Assembly: GCF_000368625.1 (NCBI RefSeq)
Contig: NZ_KB849574.1
Span: forward strand, 581,608-645,607
DNA length: 64,000 bases
Source: Acinetobacter schindleri CIP 107287
GTDB taxonomy: Bacteria > Pseudomonadota > Gammaproteobacteria > Pseudomonadales > Moraxellaceae
Reading direction: 5' to 3'
The notes beneath the pieces are model-generated. The model was not told where the DNA came from. It did not search any database and saw nothing but the letters and a program-made list of their open reading frames with translations. A program made the position numbers and the translations under genes. Positions 28,655 through 38,360 of this stretch are shown one piece after another. Numbering within the stretch: position 1 is the first letter of the stretch; every line of letters begins with the position of its first letter.

Positions 28655-29374
28655 ATGTTAAAACAAACCTTGCTCTATACTGGTAAAGCGAAATCTGTCT
28701 ATACCACAGACAGTGAAGACCACCTGATTTTAGTTTTTCGTGACGATGCGTCAGCATTCAATGGCGAAAAGATCGAACAACTGGATCGTAAAGGTAAGGT
28801 GAATAACCGTTTTAACGCCTTCATCATGGAAAAGCTGGCTGCTGCTGGTATTGAAACTCATTTTGAGAAGCTATTAACGCCAAACGAAGTATTGGTAAAA
28901 AAACTCAAAATGATTCCAGTAGAGTGTGTTGTACGTAACTATGCTGCGGGTTCTTTATGCCGTCGTCTTGGTGTTGAAGAAGGTAAAGAGTTAACACCTC
29001 CTACATTCGAATTGTTCTTTAAAGATGACGCCCTTGGCGATCCAATGGTGAACGAATCTCAAGCGATTGCTTTGGGTTGGGCAACTGCTGAACAACTGGC
29101 AAAAATGAAAGAACTGACTTACCAAGTGAACGAAGTGCTTAAAGCATTATTCCAAGCGGGTAATATGCTTCTGGTTGATTTCAAACTTGAATTCGGTGTG
29201 TTCCACGACCGTATCGTACTGGGTGATGAATTCTCTCCAGACGGTTGCCGTCTATGGGATAAAGATACCAAGAAAAAACTAGACAAAGACCGTTTCCGCC
29301 AAGGCCTGGGCGGTGTGGTTGAAGCGTATGAAGAAGTTGCTGCACGTTTAGGTATTGATTTAGACAATATCTGA
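28655..29374 (+). CDS. purC: SAICAR synthetase
   Basis: Purine synthesis: joins aspartate to CAIR with ATP to form SAICAR. The 239-residue length is normal. Characteristic parts are [10 protein letters not shown] near the start, [17 protein letters not shown] near residue 89, and LVDFKLEFG followed by [12 protein letters not shown] near residues 173-206. Strong AGAAGG ribosome site. Confidence 0.97.
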   Translation: MLKQTLLYTGKAKSVYTTDSEDHLILVFRDDASAFNGEKIEQLDRKGKVNNRFNAFIMEKLAAAGIETHFEKLLTPNEVLVKKLKMIPVECVVRNYAAGSLCRRLGVEEGKELTPPTFELFFKDDALGDPMVNESQAIALGWATAEQLAKMKELTYQVNEVLKALFQAGNMLLVDFKLEFGVFHDRIVLGDEFSPDGCRLWDKDTKKKLDKDRFRQGLGGVVEAYEEVAARLGIDLDNI

Positions 29375-29397
29375 TCTGTTATCGACAGATTCAAAAA

Positions 29398-29430
29398 ACC
29401 GGGCTGAATGGCTCGGTTTTTTATTTTTAT
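29398..29430 (+). terminator. Terminator of purC
   Basis: AACCGGGC-TGAATG-GCTCGGTT stem of eight pairs including one G-U, followed by a T-rich tail. Confidence 0.85.
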
Positions 29431-29567
29431 GCTTTTGTAAATCATCAGTTTAAATATCATTTCCATGTCAGCACATGAAATTTTTCTTATTTTTAGGTAG
29501 CATTAACCCATCTGTCCATTTTGCCATCGGCCTAGGATGAGATCCCTCGACTTATCAGGAACATTAC

Positions 29568-30200
29568 ATGATGTATAAAATTGATGAACTTACCCGTCTG
29601 GGCCAAGGATGCTCAAAAATTGTTTTTCAGCACCCCGAGCAAGACGATAAGATTATCAAGATCATGAATCCGGATCGTGTAGATATTGATGGAGGCTGGA
29701 AAGGTCATGGCAAGATCAAGCGCCAGTTATCTCAAGGGGCGTATAAACAGTTCCGCCGTGAGTTATTGCAATACCTGCAATTATGCAAGAACAACTATCA
29801 ATATAACCAGTTTGAGTTCCCCGTTGAAACTCCGTATGGTTTTGTTCAGACCGATAAAGGTTTGGGGCTAGTCGTTGAAAAAATTATCAGCCCAAATGGC
29901 AGAGGAATTACCCTGCATGAGCTTTGTCGTGAAAAACAATTTACCGAGAAGCATGCACAGGCTTTGGATCTCTTCTTTGATCAGTGTTGTGATCTGCATA
30001 TTGTCTATGGTGAAGTGAATATTGCCGGCATTATGTATACCGAACAGCGGCATAATAAACCTGAATTTGTTCTGGTCGATGGTATGGGTGAAAAACTGCT
30101 TATTCCATTACGTGCCATGAGCAAGCGTATCAATGCTAAAAATGTACGTAAAGTTGAGACTAAAATTAAAGCGCAGATGCAAAAGCTGCTCGAAGCTTAA
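29568..30200 (+). CDS. yrbL: YrbL-family kinase-like protein, copy 1
   Basis: A 210-residue protein of the YrbL family (PhoP-network protein YrbL), a small kinase-like fold of unknown function. Copy 1 has the glycine-rich start LTRLGQGCSKIVFQHP, a Lys in KIIKIMNP, the GLGLVVEKIISPNG segment and DLHIVYGEVNIAGIMY before FVLVDGMGEK, where Asp could bind metal. AGGA lies seven bases before the first of two adjacent ATG codons. A second copy of about 65-70 percent identity follows at 30359. Confidence 0.8.
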   Translation: MMYKIDELTRLGQGCSKIVFQHPEQDDKIIKIMNPDRVDIDGGWKGHGKIKRQLSQGAYKQFRRELLQYLQLCKNNYQYNQFEFPVETPYGFVQTDKGLGLVVEKIISPNGRGITLHELCREKQFTEKHAQALDLFFDQCCDLHIVYGEVNIAGIMYTEQRHNKPEFVLVDGMGEKLLIPLRAMSKRINAKNVRKVETKIKAQMQKLLEA

Positions 30201-30261
30201 TTTACATTTTTTTGAGCTGAACCACTCAGTTATTTAATTTATTTATCAAGAGCTTAAAATC

Positions 30262-30299
30262 GTATACCCCTTTCACCAAGGGTATTGGGTGGGCTTTTT
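30262..30299 (+). terminator. Hairpin between the two yrbL genes
   Basis: ATACCC...GGGTAT stem with inner TT/AA pairs, then TGGGTGGGCTTTTTC. It may be a weak terminator for copy 1 or part of the leader of copy 2. Confidence 0.4.
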
Positions 30300-30358
30300 C
30301 GTGTATTTTATGTTACATTACGGTTAAAAATTCTCCCATTTATTTTATTCAGGTCTCT

Positions 30359-31024
30359 ATGATGTATCAACTTAATGATCTTACCCTTCTAGGTAAAGGC
30401 GGTTATAAACTGGTTTATCAGCATCCGACTGATGAAAGTAAAGCCATTAAAGTGATGAACCCAAACCGTATCAATGATAACGGTGAATGGGCACATCTCG
30501 GCCGTTTTAAACGTGGGCATGCTCAGGGTGTATATAAGCAGTTCCGCCGTGAAGCATTGCAATACCTACAGCTGTGTAAAAATCACTATAAGCACAACAT
30601 TTTTAGTTTCCCGATTGAAACACCCTATGGCTTTGTGGAAACAGATCAGGGCTTAGGGCTGGTTGTCGAGAAAATTATCAGTCCGAATGGCAACGGCATT
30701 ACCCTGCACGAACTCTGCCGTACTGGTGAGTTTAATGACACACATGCCAAAGCACTGGATGAATTTTTTGATGCCTGCTGCGATCTGCATATTGTTTATG
30801 GGGAAGTGAATATTGCCGGCATCATGTACAGTGAAAAGCGCAGTGGTAAACCGGAGTTTGTCCTGGTGGATGGTATGGGAGATAAACTGTTTATCCCGCT
30901 ACGTGCCATGAGTAAATCTCTGAATGCCAAGAATGTACGCAAAATTGAAGGTCGAATTCGCCATAAAATGGATGAATTGCTGCAATCTGCTCAGCAGAAT
31001 CAAATCGAAAACCGGGCTGCCTAG
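30359..31024 (+). CDS. yrbL: YrbL-family kinase-like protein, copy 2
   Basis: A 221-residue paralogue of the gene just upstream, with the same block order: LTLLGKGGYKLVYQHP, KAIKVMNPNRI, GLGLVVEKIISPNGNGITLHELC, DLHIVYGEVNIAGIMYSEKR and FVLVDGMGDK. The glycine-rich loop is GKGGYK rather than GQGCSK, so it is closer to a canonical kinase loop. The C-terminus is about 11 residues longer. Two adjacent ATG codons follow CAGGT; either may be used. Confidence 0.8.
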   Translation: MMYQLNDLTLLGKGGYKLVYQHPTDESKAIKVMNPNRINDNGEWAHLGRFKRGHAQGVYKQFRREALQYLQLCKNHYKHNIFSFPIETPYGFVETDQGLGLVVEKIISPNGNGITLHELCRTGEFNDTHAKALDEFFDACCDLHIVYGEVNIAGIMYSEKRSGKPEFVLVDGMGDKLFIPLRAMSKSLNAKNVRKIEGRIRHKMDELLQSAQQNQIENRAA

Positions 31025-31037
31025 CTCGTTTTTTTAT
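31010..31037 (+). terminator. Terminator overlapping the yrbL copy 2 stop
   Basis: CGGGCT-GCCT-AGCTCG stem, including one G-U pair, followed by TTTTTTT. The stop codon TAG lies in the loop and right arm. Confidence 0.75.
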
Positions 31038-31099
31038 TGCCTTCTACAATCATCGAAAAAACAAATTCTATTAATAAAAATAATCAGTTTTACATCTCT

Positions 31100-31260
31100 G
31101 ATCAAAGCTCTTAAAATCATTTCTATAGCAGGCGAGGTCATGATGTTATAAGTTATTTTCGCCAGACTTGCCGACCAGAATTCTTTCTACCCTCTAGGAT
31201 GTATCTCCCCCAAGGACATCCTATTTTCAGCCCGGTTCTCCCTGAACTGGGCTTTTTTTT
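31100..31260 (+). ncRNA. Candidate small RNA ending in a strong terminator
   Basis: A 10-pair hairpin (31229-31252, AGCCCGGTTC with GAACTGGGCT, one G-U) followed by eight T ends some transcript, yet no gene lies between it and the yrbL terminator at 31037. A second hairpin, AGGATGT/ACATCCT, sits just before it at 31195-31224. A TATAG element near 31122 could be a -10. The start is a guess; read-through from yrbL is the alternative. Confidence 0.35.
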
Positions 31261-31396
31261 GCGCACCGTTTTAAGTTTCTAAAAAAGTGATGGACTTGCA
31301 ACTGAGTTCAGCCTGAGTTGACCGTACAGCTTTTGGCAGGAAAACCAATAAAAATGGACACCTAAAAGGATAAACCGTAGATATCCGTAGAAATTT

Positions 31397-32671
31397 TTAT
31401 TGCTGCTGTTGCTGTTGTTGCCAGCGGCGTTGCTGTAAGCGTTCTCCTTCAACCTCACGTTTATTCCGTGCTGACTCATACAACCTGGTTCCTTTCAGTT
31501 CCGGTGGCATATAATCCTGTAGTACAAAATGTTCTGGATAGTTATGTGGATATAGATAGTCCACACCATAGCCCTGCTCTTTCATCAGCTTGGTCGGTGC
31601 ATTACGTAAATGTAATGGTACGGGCAGATGAGAAGTTTTATCTGCCAGCTCCATGGCTTTATTGATGGCCAGATAGGTGCTATTGCTCTTGGCACTGGTG
31701 GCCAGATAAACTGCACATTGTCCTAAAATAATCCGGCATTCCGGCATTCCAACGGCCTGAACTGAACGGAAGCATTCTCCCGCCAGTAACAATGCATTTG
31801 GATTGGAATTGCCAATATCTTCAGATGCTGCAATCAGCATACGGCGTGCAATAAAGACTGGATCTTCACCACCCTTTAACATCCGTGCCATCCAGTATAG
31901 TGCTGCGTCCGGATCACTGCCACGAATCGATTTGATAAAGGCTGAGACCAGATCATAGTGCTGCTCACCAGACTTATCGTAGCGGGCAATATTTTGCTGC
32001 GCTACCTTTACCACCACCGCGTTGGTGATGATATTTTCCATATCCGGTTCAAAGGTGCTGGCAACCAGATCTAACAGATTAAGTGCTTTACGTGCATCTC
32101 CTGCTGCAAACTGGATCAGGGCATCGAATTCTTCAATTTGAATATGACGTTCTTGTAAGAAACGATCAGACTGAATCGCCTGAGTAAGTAAAGTCTCAAT
32201 TGCCTCGGCACTTAAAGCATTTAGAGTATAAACCTGACAGCGTGACAACAAGGCACTGTTGACTTCAAAAGATGGATTTTCGGTGGTGGCACCAATCAGG
32301 GTAATCTTGCCTTTTTCGACCGCATTTAACAAAGCATCCTGCTGAGACTTATTAAAGCGGTGAATCTCGTCAATAAACACCACGGGGGTCAGCAGATCAC
32401 CACCGTCCGCAATGACTTCACGAAGTTCTTTCACCCCGGTATTTAGTGCAGACAGGCTGACAAAGGGCCGGTCCACTGCCTGTGCCAGTAAAAGTGCAAT
32501 TGTGGTTTTGCCTACACCGGGTGGACCCCAGAAAATGATAGACGGTAAATGCCCCTGATCAATCATCTGACGTAAAGGTGCATTTTCACCGAGCAGGTGA
32601 TCCTGTCCAATAATTTCCCTGAGGTCACGTGGCCTCAAACGTTCAGGAAGAGGGATATGGCTGTCTGACAT
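31397..32671 (-). CDS. rarA: Replication-associated recombination protein A
   Basis: AAA+ ATPase (RarA/MgsA) that acts at stalled replication forks, related to clamp-loader proteins. The 424-residue protein has Walker A GPPGVGKTT near residue 49, Walker B VFIDEIHRF near residue 97, SATTENPSFEV as sensor region and the C-terminal MgsA tetramer domain. The C-terminus ends in a run of seven Gln encoded by mixed CAA/CAG, not part of the conserved fold. Confidence 0.95.
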   Translation of the reverse strand: MSDSHIPLPERLRPRDLREIIGQDHLLGENAPLRQMIDQGHLPSIIFWGPPGVGKTTIALLLAQAVDRPFVSLSALNTGVKELREVIADGGDLLTPVVFIDEIHRFNKSQQDALLNAVEKGKITLIGATTENPSFEVNSALLSRCQVYTLNALSAEAIETLLTQAIQSDRFLQERHIQIEEFDALIQFAAGDARKALNLLDLVASTFEPDMENIITNAVVVKVAQQNIARYDKSGEQHYDLVSAFIKSIRGSDPDAALYWMARMLKGGEDPVFIARRMLIAASEDIGNSNPNALLLAGECFRSVQAVGMPECRIILGQCAVYLATSAKSNSTYLAINKAMELADKTSHLPVPLHLRNAPTKLMKEQGYGVDYLYPHNYPEHFVLQDYMPPELKGTRLYESARNKREVEGERLQQRRWQQQQQQQ

Positions 32672-32935
32672 TTTATAATGGGCTCACATTTAATCTGTTT
32701 GCATTCTAGCATTAGCTGTTTTTAATTCCGAATATGAAGTTTGTCTAGCTTCTGTCTCTGTACCGACGTATGACAATATTTTTTATCATTTCAAGTGAAT
32801 TAGACCTTGCATCTTCATACAAATTTGATCATATTCTTTTTAGATCAGCTAGCGCTGAATGAATGTTCTTTTATTCTAATAATAGATAAGTGGGTCCGGG
32901 GTTAGATCAAATAAAACCTCTGTATCGGTGAATAC

Positions 32936-35071
32936 ATGGAATTTGATAAGCAGAATTTGGACACTTTTGCCCGGTTTGAATCACCGGATTCTTTACCGTC
33001 AGATACTTTCAGGTCGACCACTGGCCCAGAGCTGACATGTATCCAGGATTTTGCTGATGCCCTCCCTCAACCAATGTGGTTGCAGACTCGGGATGAGATT
33101 GAATATTTTAATACGGCCATGCAGGACTATCTCGGGATTGACCTGAATGAGTACGGTCGGGAATACTGGCAACAGTTTATTCATCCTGATGATTTATCTA
33201 ATTTTATTAGAGAATGGCATACTGCACTAAATAAACGTCAGAATGCAGAACTGCAATGCCGGATCCAGAAACTGGATCACGGTTATCGTATGTGTTTGCT
33301 GAACATGAAGTTTCATTATGAAACGGGTAGCCTGCTGCACTGGGCTATCACCCTGACCGATGTGCATGATTATTTTGAAATCCAGCAGCAACTCTCTCAG
33401 ATCATTGCTACTCAGCAAAATATGCTGGATGCAAGCTTGGACTGCATTAAAATCATGACGCCTGATGGTAAATTGAGTCATGTAAACCGTTCTGGCCGAC
33501 AGGCTTTGGGACTGTCTGAAACTGAACAGCATTTTGGCATGTCCTGGCTGAATCTGCTGCCTGCCGAGGTCCGTTCATCTGGCAAGCGTGCGCTAAAGCG
33601 TGCTGCCCAAGGTATGAATGCCCGTTTTTCTGGCACTAGCCAGCTACAGGGTCAAGCACCAGAGTATTGGGATAATTTACTCACTCCAATCGTGGATGAA
33701 CACAATGTGACTCGACAGATTCTGTGTGTTTCACGTAATGTCAGCCAGCAAAAACAGGTGGAAACCCGGCTGAAAGCAGTCACAGAAATTGATGAGCTGA
33801 CTGGACTATATAACCGCGGCACTTTCTATAAACAGTTTAAACGCGTCCTGTTCAGAGCACGGCAACAACAGAGCCAAGCTGGACTGCTCCTGATTGACCT
33901 AGACTATTTCAAGCATATCAATGACACCTTGGGGCATATTGCCGGTGACCATCTTTTACATGTCTTGGGGGAACGCTTCAAGAACAATCTTGGACCTGAA
34001 GCCATCGTCTCCCGTTTAGGGGGTGATGAATTTGCTGTCTTGGTCCAAAATCTTGAGCATGAATCACAGCTGTTAGAGGTGGCTAAAAAGGTCTGTCAGC
34101 AGATGCAAATACCGATCAGTTATGCCGGTAGAAGTATTAATAGTGGCATCAGTGTTGGTGGTGCCATTTATCCCCGTGATGCCATCAACAGTTCCAACTT
34201 ATTAAAATGTGCCGATATCGCACTCAATGATCTGAAGAACAGTGGTCGCGGTGGCATCCGCATGTTCAGTCAGGAAATGTTTGAATCGCTGGACAAGATG
34301 ACCCGTCAACTAATTTTGGCGCGTAAAATTATCAATTCAAACCAGATTATTCCTTACTATCAACCCAAGGTACGCCTGTCCGATGGTGCGGTGATTGGTT
34401 TTGAAGCACTGCTGCGCTGGAAAGATCAGCACCACCAGGTTCAGCTGCCATCCCGTATTTTCTGTGCCTTTCAGGACTATGAACTGGCCTCACGAATCAG
34501 CGAAACCATGCAGCTGAAAGTCTTTGAAGATATGACCCAATGGCAGGAACAAGGCTTAGAAGTTCTGCCAATCTCGATCAACGCAGCACCTGTCGAATTC
34601 CTGCGTGACGATTATGCTGAAAAGTTATTAGAACGCCTGTCTCGCTTTGATATTTCGGCAGACAAGGTTGAACTGGAGATTACCGAACAAAGTCTGTCAG
34701 AACGTGGGGCTAATTATGTTATTCGCGCACTGAACTTGTTAAAACAGGCGGGCATTCATATTTCTTTAGATGATTTCGGTACCGGTCATTCTTCCCTGAC
34801 CCGTTTGCAGGAATATCCGGTGGACTGTATCAAGATTGACCGTAACTTTGTGGAACGCCTGAATACCGATCCCTCGGCACTGGCAATTGTCAAAGCCATT
34901 ACCCAGATCGGTTCGAGTATTGAGCTTGATGTACTGGTAGAAGGTATTGAAAATACCGAGCAACTTTCTACCCTGATTAATTGTGACTGCCAGATCGGAC
35001 AAGGTTTTTATTTCTATCGGCCAATGGCGGGTAGTGCAGCACAGCAATTACTGCATAGCACTGTGTGTTAG
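32936..35071 (+). CDS. PAS-GGDEF-EAL cyclic-di-GMP enzyme
   Basis: A 711-residue cytoplasmic signalling protein. Two PAS-type domains (about residues 40-140 and 155-270) precede a GGDEF domain with an intact SRLGGDEFAVL motif near residue 362 and an EAL domain beginning near residue 465. The EAL domain keeps EALLRW, INAAPVEF, ELEITEQS, DDFGTGHSSL, CIKIDRNF, VEGIEN and QGFYF, so phosphodiesterase activity is likely. The usual RxxD inhibitory site before GGDEF is absent. No membrane segment is seen, so the input is probably cytoplasmic. It has its own promoter region of about 260 bases. Confidence 0.9.
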   Translation: MEFDKQNLDTFARFESPDSLPSDTFRSTTGPELTCIQDFADALPQPMWLQTRDEIEYFNTAMQDYLGIDLNEYGREYWQQFIHPDDLSNFIREWHTALNKRQNAELQCRIQKLDHGYRMCLLNMKFHYETGSLLHWAITLTDVHDYFEIQQQLSQIIATQQNMLDASLDCIKIMTPDGKLSHVNRSGRQALGLSETEQHFGMSWLNLLPAEVRSSGKRALKRAAQGMNARFSGTSQLQGQAPEYWDNLLTPIVDEHNVTRQILCVSRNVSQQKQVETRLKAVTEIDELTGLYNRGTFYKQFKRVLFRARQQQSQAGLLLIDLDYFKHINDTLGHIAGDHLLHVLGERFKNNLGPEAIVSRLGGDEFAVLVQNLEHESQLLEVAKKVCQQMQIPISYAGRSINSGISVGGAIYPRDAINSSNLLKCADIALNDLKNSGRGGIRMFSQEMFESLDKMTRQLILARKIINSNQIIPYYQPKVRLSDGAVIGFEALLRWKDQHHQVQLPSRIFCAFQDYELASRISETMQLKVFEDMTQWQEQGLEVLPISINAAPVEFLRDDYAEKLLERLSRFDISADKVELEITEQSLSERGANYVIRALNLLKQAGIHISLDDFGTGHSSLTRLQEYPVDCIKIDRNFVERLNTDPSALAIVKAITQIGSSIELDVLVEGIENTEQLSTLINCDCQIGQGFYFYRPMAGSAAQQLLHSTVC

Positions 35072-35081
35072 AATGAAACTT

Positions 35082-35534
35082 CTAGCGCACCCAGCGCACA
35101 ATATGATCTTCCATTTCATCTTCATCGACTTCGAGCTCACTCAGACAGCGGCCTGCGGCTGACTTGCGCGCTTTAATGACACTTTCACGTGAACCGCTGA
35201 TCAAGTAATGCCAAGACGGCAAGTGTTTTCCTTCAGCCACCCGGCGATAGGCACAACTGGCTGGCAACCAGTGAATAGTCGCCAATTTTTCAGGCGTGAG
35301 CTGAATACAGTCAGGCACGAATTGTAAACGGTTGGGATAATCTGAGCAGCGCGCGGTCTGACAGTCAAGCAGTTTACAGGCAACGCGTGTATAGGTGACT
35401 TCCTGAGTATCTTCATCTTCAAATTTAATGAGACAGCAGAGCCCGCAGCCATCACACAATGCTTCCCACTCCTGAGGCTTCAGCTCGTTCAGGGTATAGT
35501 GTTTCCAGAATTCAGGACGCAAAGTATCAGTCAT
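35082..35534 (-). CDS. YcgN-family cysteine-cluster protein
   Basis: A 150-residue cytoplasmic protein of the YcgN/UPF0260 family. The cysteine pattern CDGCGLCC near residue 28, CKLLDCQTARC near residue 53 and CIQL and CAYR later suggests a metal or Fe-S cluster site. Function is unknown. It is convergent with the GGDEF-EAL gene with only ten bases between stops. Confidence 0.88.
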   Translation of the reverse strand: MTDTLRPEFWKHYTLNELKPQEWEALCDGCGLCCLIKFEDEDTQEVTYTRVACKLLDCQTARCSDYPNRLQFVPDCIQLTPEKLATIHWLPASCAYRRVAEGKHLPSWHYLISGSRESVIKARKSAAGRCLSELEVDEDEMEDHIVRWVR

Positions 35535-35727
35535 AACAGCAGGCAGAGATGAGACAGGAGAAATCTATTATAGCAGCCCTGTACAAAACAAACGTACTGT
35601 AAGCATCTGATAACTATACTCACACGATTACTAACTATTAGACAGATTATCAACAAAAGGTTAACAGTTTGAAGAGCTTATTATCCCTATACTAATTTTG
35701 AGAATAAAAACACATGGAGATTCAAAG

Positions 35728-35886
35728 ATGTTTCGTTGGGCTATTATATTCGCTGTTATTGCATTGATTGCCAGTTTACTGGGTTTTGGTGGAGTAGCTG
35801 GTCTGTCTAAGGATTTCGCGATTATTCTGTTGGTAATTGCGGTTATTCTTGCAATTGTTGGTTTCTTGTCCCGCGGTAAGGTCTAG
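35728..35886 (+). CDS. DUF1328 small membrane protein (YtjA-like)
   Basis: A 52-residue protein with two hydrophobic segments and a GFGGVAG turn, typical of the DUF1328/YtjA family often linked to envelope or osmotic stress. ATG 35728 has TGGAGA eight bases upstream; the longer frame from 35698 starts with TTG and lacks such a site. Confidence 0.85.
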   Translation: MFRWAIIFAVIALIASLLGFGGVAGLSKDFAIILLVIAVILAIVGFLSRGKV

Positions 35887-35939
35887 AGTAACGGATCTTG
35901 TCCTGACTCAAGACCATCTACCGATGGAATAAGAAGTAA

Positions 35940-35968
35940 AAAATAAGAGCCTCATGGCTCTTATTTTT
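35940..35968. terminator. Bidirectional Rho-independent terminator
   Basis: AAATAAGAGCC-TCAT-GGCTCTTATTT stem between the convergent DUF1328 and murJ genes, with T-runs both ways. Confidence 0.85.
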
Positions 35969-35979
35969 TTATATGAATT

Positions 35980-37521
35980 TTATGGTTTCAGATGTCGTGG
36001 TCGGAAACCGGTCAATACCAATGCGAGCAGATAAACTGTGACTCCGACAATACACAGCCCGATGACTTCAGCCACACGGATCCATTGCGATACCTCACCA
36101 TTATACCAGGTCAATGCATATGCCAGCGCTGCGATCATGGCACAGTTGGCAAAACCAAACTGCAACATGAGCTTTTTCCAGTGGCCACCAAAGCGGAAAA
36201 TATCACGCTTGTGCAGATAGAAATATAGCATTCCGGCATTGACCAAAGCTGAACCTGAAGAAGCTAAAGCCAATGCCATGTGTTCTGCATGCCAGTCAAT
36301 CAGCTTGAAGAATCCAATAAACACAACATTCAGAATCGCGTTAGCCGCTACTGCAATTAAACCGACACGTACCGGTGTTCTGGTATCTTGCTGGGCATAG
36401 AAACCTGGTGCAAAAACTTTAATCAACATGAATGAAATCACGCCAGCACTCATACACTGGAGCGCCATTGCTGTCATCTGGGTATCTTCTAGATCAAACT
36501 GGCCACGCTGGAACAGCGCCTGAATGATCGGCGTAGAAAGCATGAACAATGCAATACTGGCCGGTAGGCCGACCATTACAATCACTTTCGCCGCCCAGTC
36601 GATCATACTGCGGAATTTCACCTGATCCTGTTCGGCATGACGTGCCGACAAAGATGGCAGAATCACGGTACCAATTGCCACGCCAATCAAGCCCAATGGC
36701 AACTCCGTCATACGTTCAGCACTGTAAAGCCAGGATACCGAACCATCCTGCATAAAGGATGCCCAAATAGTATTCAGCAGCAGGTTGATCTGCGTCACCG
36801 AAACACCAAACAGCGCTGGCAGCATCAGTTTCATGATGCGGTCTACGCCTTCATGCTTGAAGTCGATTTTGGGTGGAATCAGCAGTTTCTTGCGCCATAG
36901 TTCCGGAATCTGAATCGCCAGTTGCAAAGCACCCGCAATCAATACTGCCCAGCCCAATGCCATGATCGGTTCGGCCATATATGGGGTAAGCCACAAGGCG
37001 CCGGCAATCATTGCCACATTCAAAAGCACCGGTGCAAAAGCGGGTGTAGTGAATGAACCGTAGCTGTTCAGGATACTGCTGGCAAAAGCCGTCAGTGACA
37101 TGAACAGCAGATAAGGAATGGTCAGGCGGAACATGTCCGATGCCAGTGCGAACTTCTCTGGATCTGCATGGAAGCCAGGTGCATAGACATAAATAATGGC
37201 AGGTGCAGCCACCATGGCCACGAAGGTCAGCAGGCTCATGACGGTAGACAGACAGCCAAATACCCTACTAATCAGGATCTGTACCTCGGCATGCGTCCGT
37301 GTGGTTTTATATTCGGTCAGTACCGGAATAAAAGCCTGTGAAAAAGCCCCTTCCGCAAACAGACGCCGGAAGAAATTGGGAATACGGAATGCGACTACGA
37401 AGGTATCGAAGTCCTTACCTGCACCAAAGACATTGAGCAGTACAATATCCCGGACCAGACCCAGTACCCGTGACAACATGGTCATCGCACTGACAATGAC
37501 GGTCGAACGCCACAGCGCCAT
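35980..37521 (-). CDS. murJ: Lipid II flippase MurJ
   Basis: Moves lipid II across the inner membrane for peptidoglycan synthesis. The 513-residue protein has about 14 membrane segments and the MurJ/MviN marks SRVLGLVRDIVLLNVFGAG near residue 16, FRIPNFFRRLFAEGAFSQAFIPVL near residue 47 and SAERMTELPLGLIGVAIGTVILP near residue 265. ATG 37521 has TTAGGTG upstream; a GTG nine bases earlier does not. ampD lies upstream on the same strand. Confidence 0.96.
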   Translation of the reverse strand: MALWRSTVIVSAMTMLSRVLGLVRDIVLLNVFGAGKDFDTFVVAFRIPNFFRRLFAEGAFSQAFIPVLTEYKTTRTHAEVQILISRVFGCLSTVMSLLTFVAMVAAPAIIYVYAPGFHADPEKFALASDMFRLTIPYLLFMSLTAFASSILNSYGSFTTPAFAPVLLNVAMIAGALWLTPYMAEPIMALGWAVLIAGALQLAIQIPELWRKKLLIPPKIDFKHEGVDRIMKLMLPALFGVSVTQINLLLNTIWASFMQDGSVSWLYSAERMTELPLGLIGVAIGTVILPSLSARHAEQDQVKFRSMIDWAAKVIVMVGLPASIALFMLSTPIIQALFQRGQFDLEDTQMTAMALQCMSAGVISFMLIKVFAPGFYAQQDTRTPVRVGLIAVAANAILNVVFIGFFKLIDWHAEHMALALASSGSALVNAGMLYFYLHKRDIFRFGGHWKKLMLQFGFANCAMIAALAYALTWYNGEVSQWIRVAEVIGLCIVGVTVYLLALVLTGFRPRHLKP

Positions 37522-37595
37522 ACTGTTCACCTAATGTTTAAATTTTGCCTATTGTAATGAAACTTCTGGTAGAAGTTCATTGCTTTATCACATTC

Positions 37596-38180
37596 CTATT
37601 CAGGTATTGATGTATTTTTATAATGATGCAATTGTTTACGGAATGCGACCCAGTTGAAATGTAGGCCTGGATCAGTTTTACGTCCCGGGGCAATATCAGA
37701 ATGTCCGGCAATATGTTGCTGGATTTTTGGATAATGGGCTTGCAGACAGGCAGTCACCTGTACCAGTGCATCGTACTGTGCCTGTTCAAAGGGAAGGTCA
37801 TCGCTGCCTTCAAGCTCAATCCCGATAGAATAATCATTGCATTCTTTCTTAGCGAGATAGGTCGAACGACCCGCATGCCAGGCCCGGTCATTAAAATTGA
37901 CAAACTGCAGCACTTCCCCGCTACGCAGAATCAACAGATGGGTGGACACTTGCATGCCCTGAATGGTCTGAAAATAAGGATGTACTGACCAATCCAGCTG
38001 ATTCTGGAAAAACTGCTCAATATAACCACCGCCAAATTGTGAGGGCGGCAGGCTGATGTTATGCACCACGATCAGTTGAATCTCGGTATTTTCCGGACGC
38101 TGGTTAAAATTGGGTGAGGGAATCTGGCGTGCACCGATGAGTTGTCCATCCTTCACATGAAACGCAGGTGCTTGTTGCAT
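37596..38180 (-). CDS. ampD: N-acetylmuramyl-L-alanine amidase AmpD
   Basis: Cytoplasmic zinc amidase that cleaves anhydro-muropeptides during wall recycling and so influences AmpR-type signalling. The 194-residue protein has the zinc ligands in VVHNISLPP near residue 40 and GHSDIAPGRKTDPG near residue 157, and WHAGRS in between. ATG 38180 follows TAGGAAAG; the frame is open further up to 38255 but without a ribosome site. It is divergent from nadC, as in E. coli. Confidence 0.94.
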   Translation of the reverse strand: MQQAPAFHVKDGQLIGARQIPSPNFNQRPENTEIQLIVVHNISLPPSQFGGGYIEQFFQNQLDWSVHPYFQTIQGMQVSTHLLILRSGEVLQFVNFNDRAWHAGRSTYLAKKECNDYSIGIELEGSDDLPFEQAQYDALVQVTACLQAHYPKIQQHIAGHSDIAPGRKTDPGLHFNWVAFRKQLHHYKNTSIPE

Positions 38181-38360
38181 AAAAACTTTCCTATCCCCAA
38201 TCAAAATGACTGCTGCGCAATGCAGCTGGCTTAATGCTAAAACTTTCGTATCCAAATCTCAATTCAGCTGTGATGACTGTACGAAAAATCGCTCATTTTT
38301 ATGTAACAGTGCTAATATAACGCGCAATTTTCACGGCTTACAAAAGATACGGAAATACTC

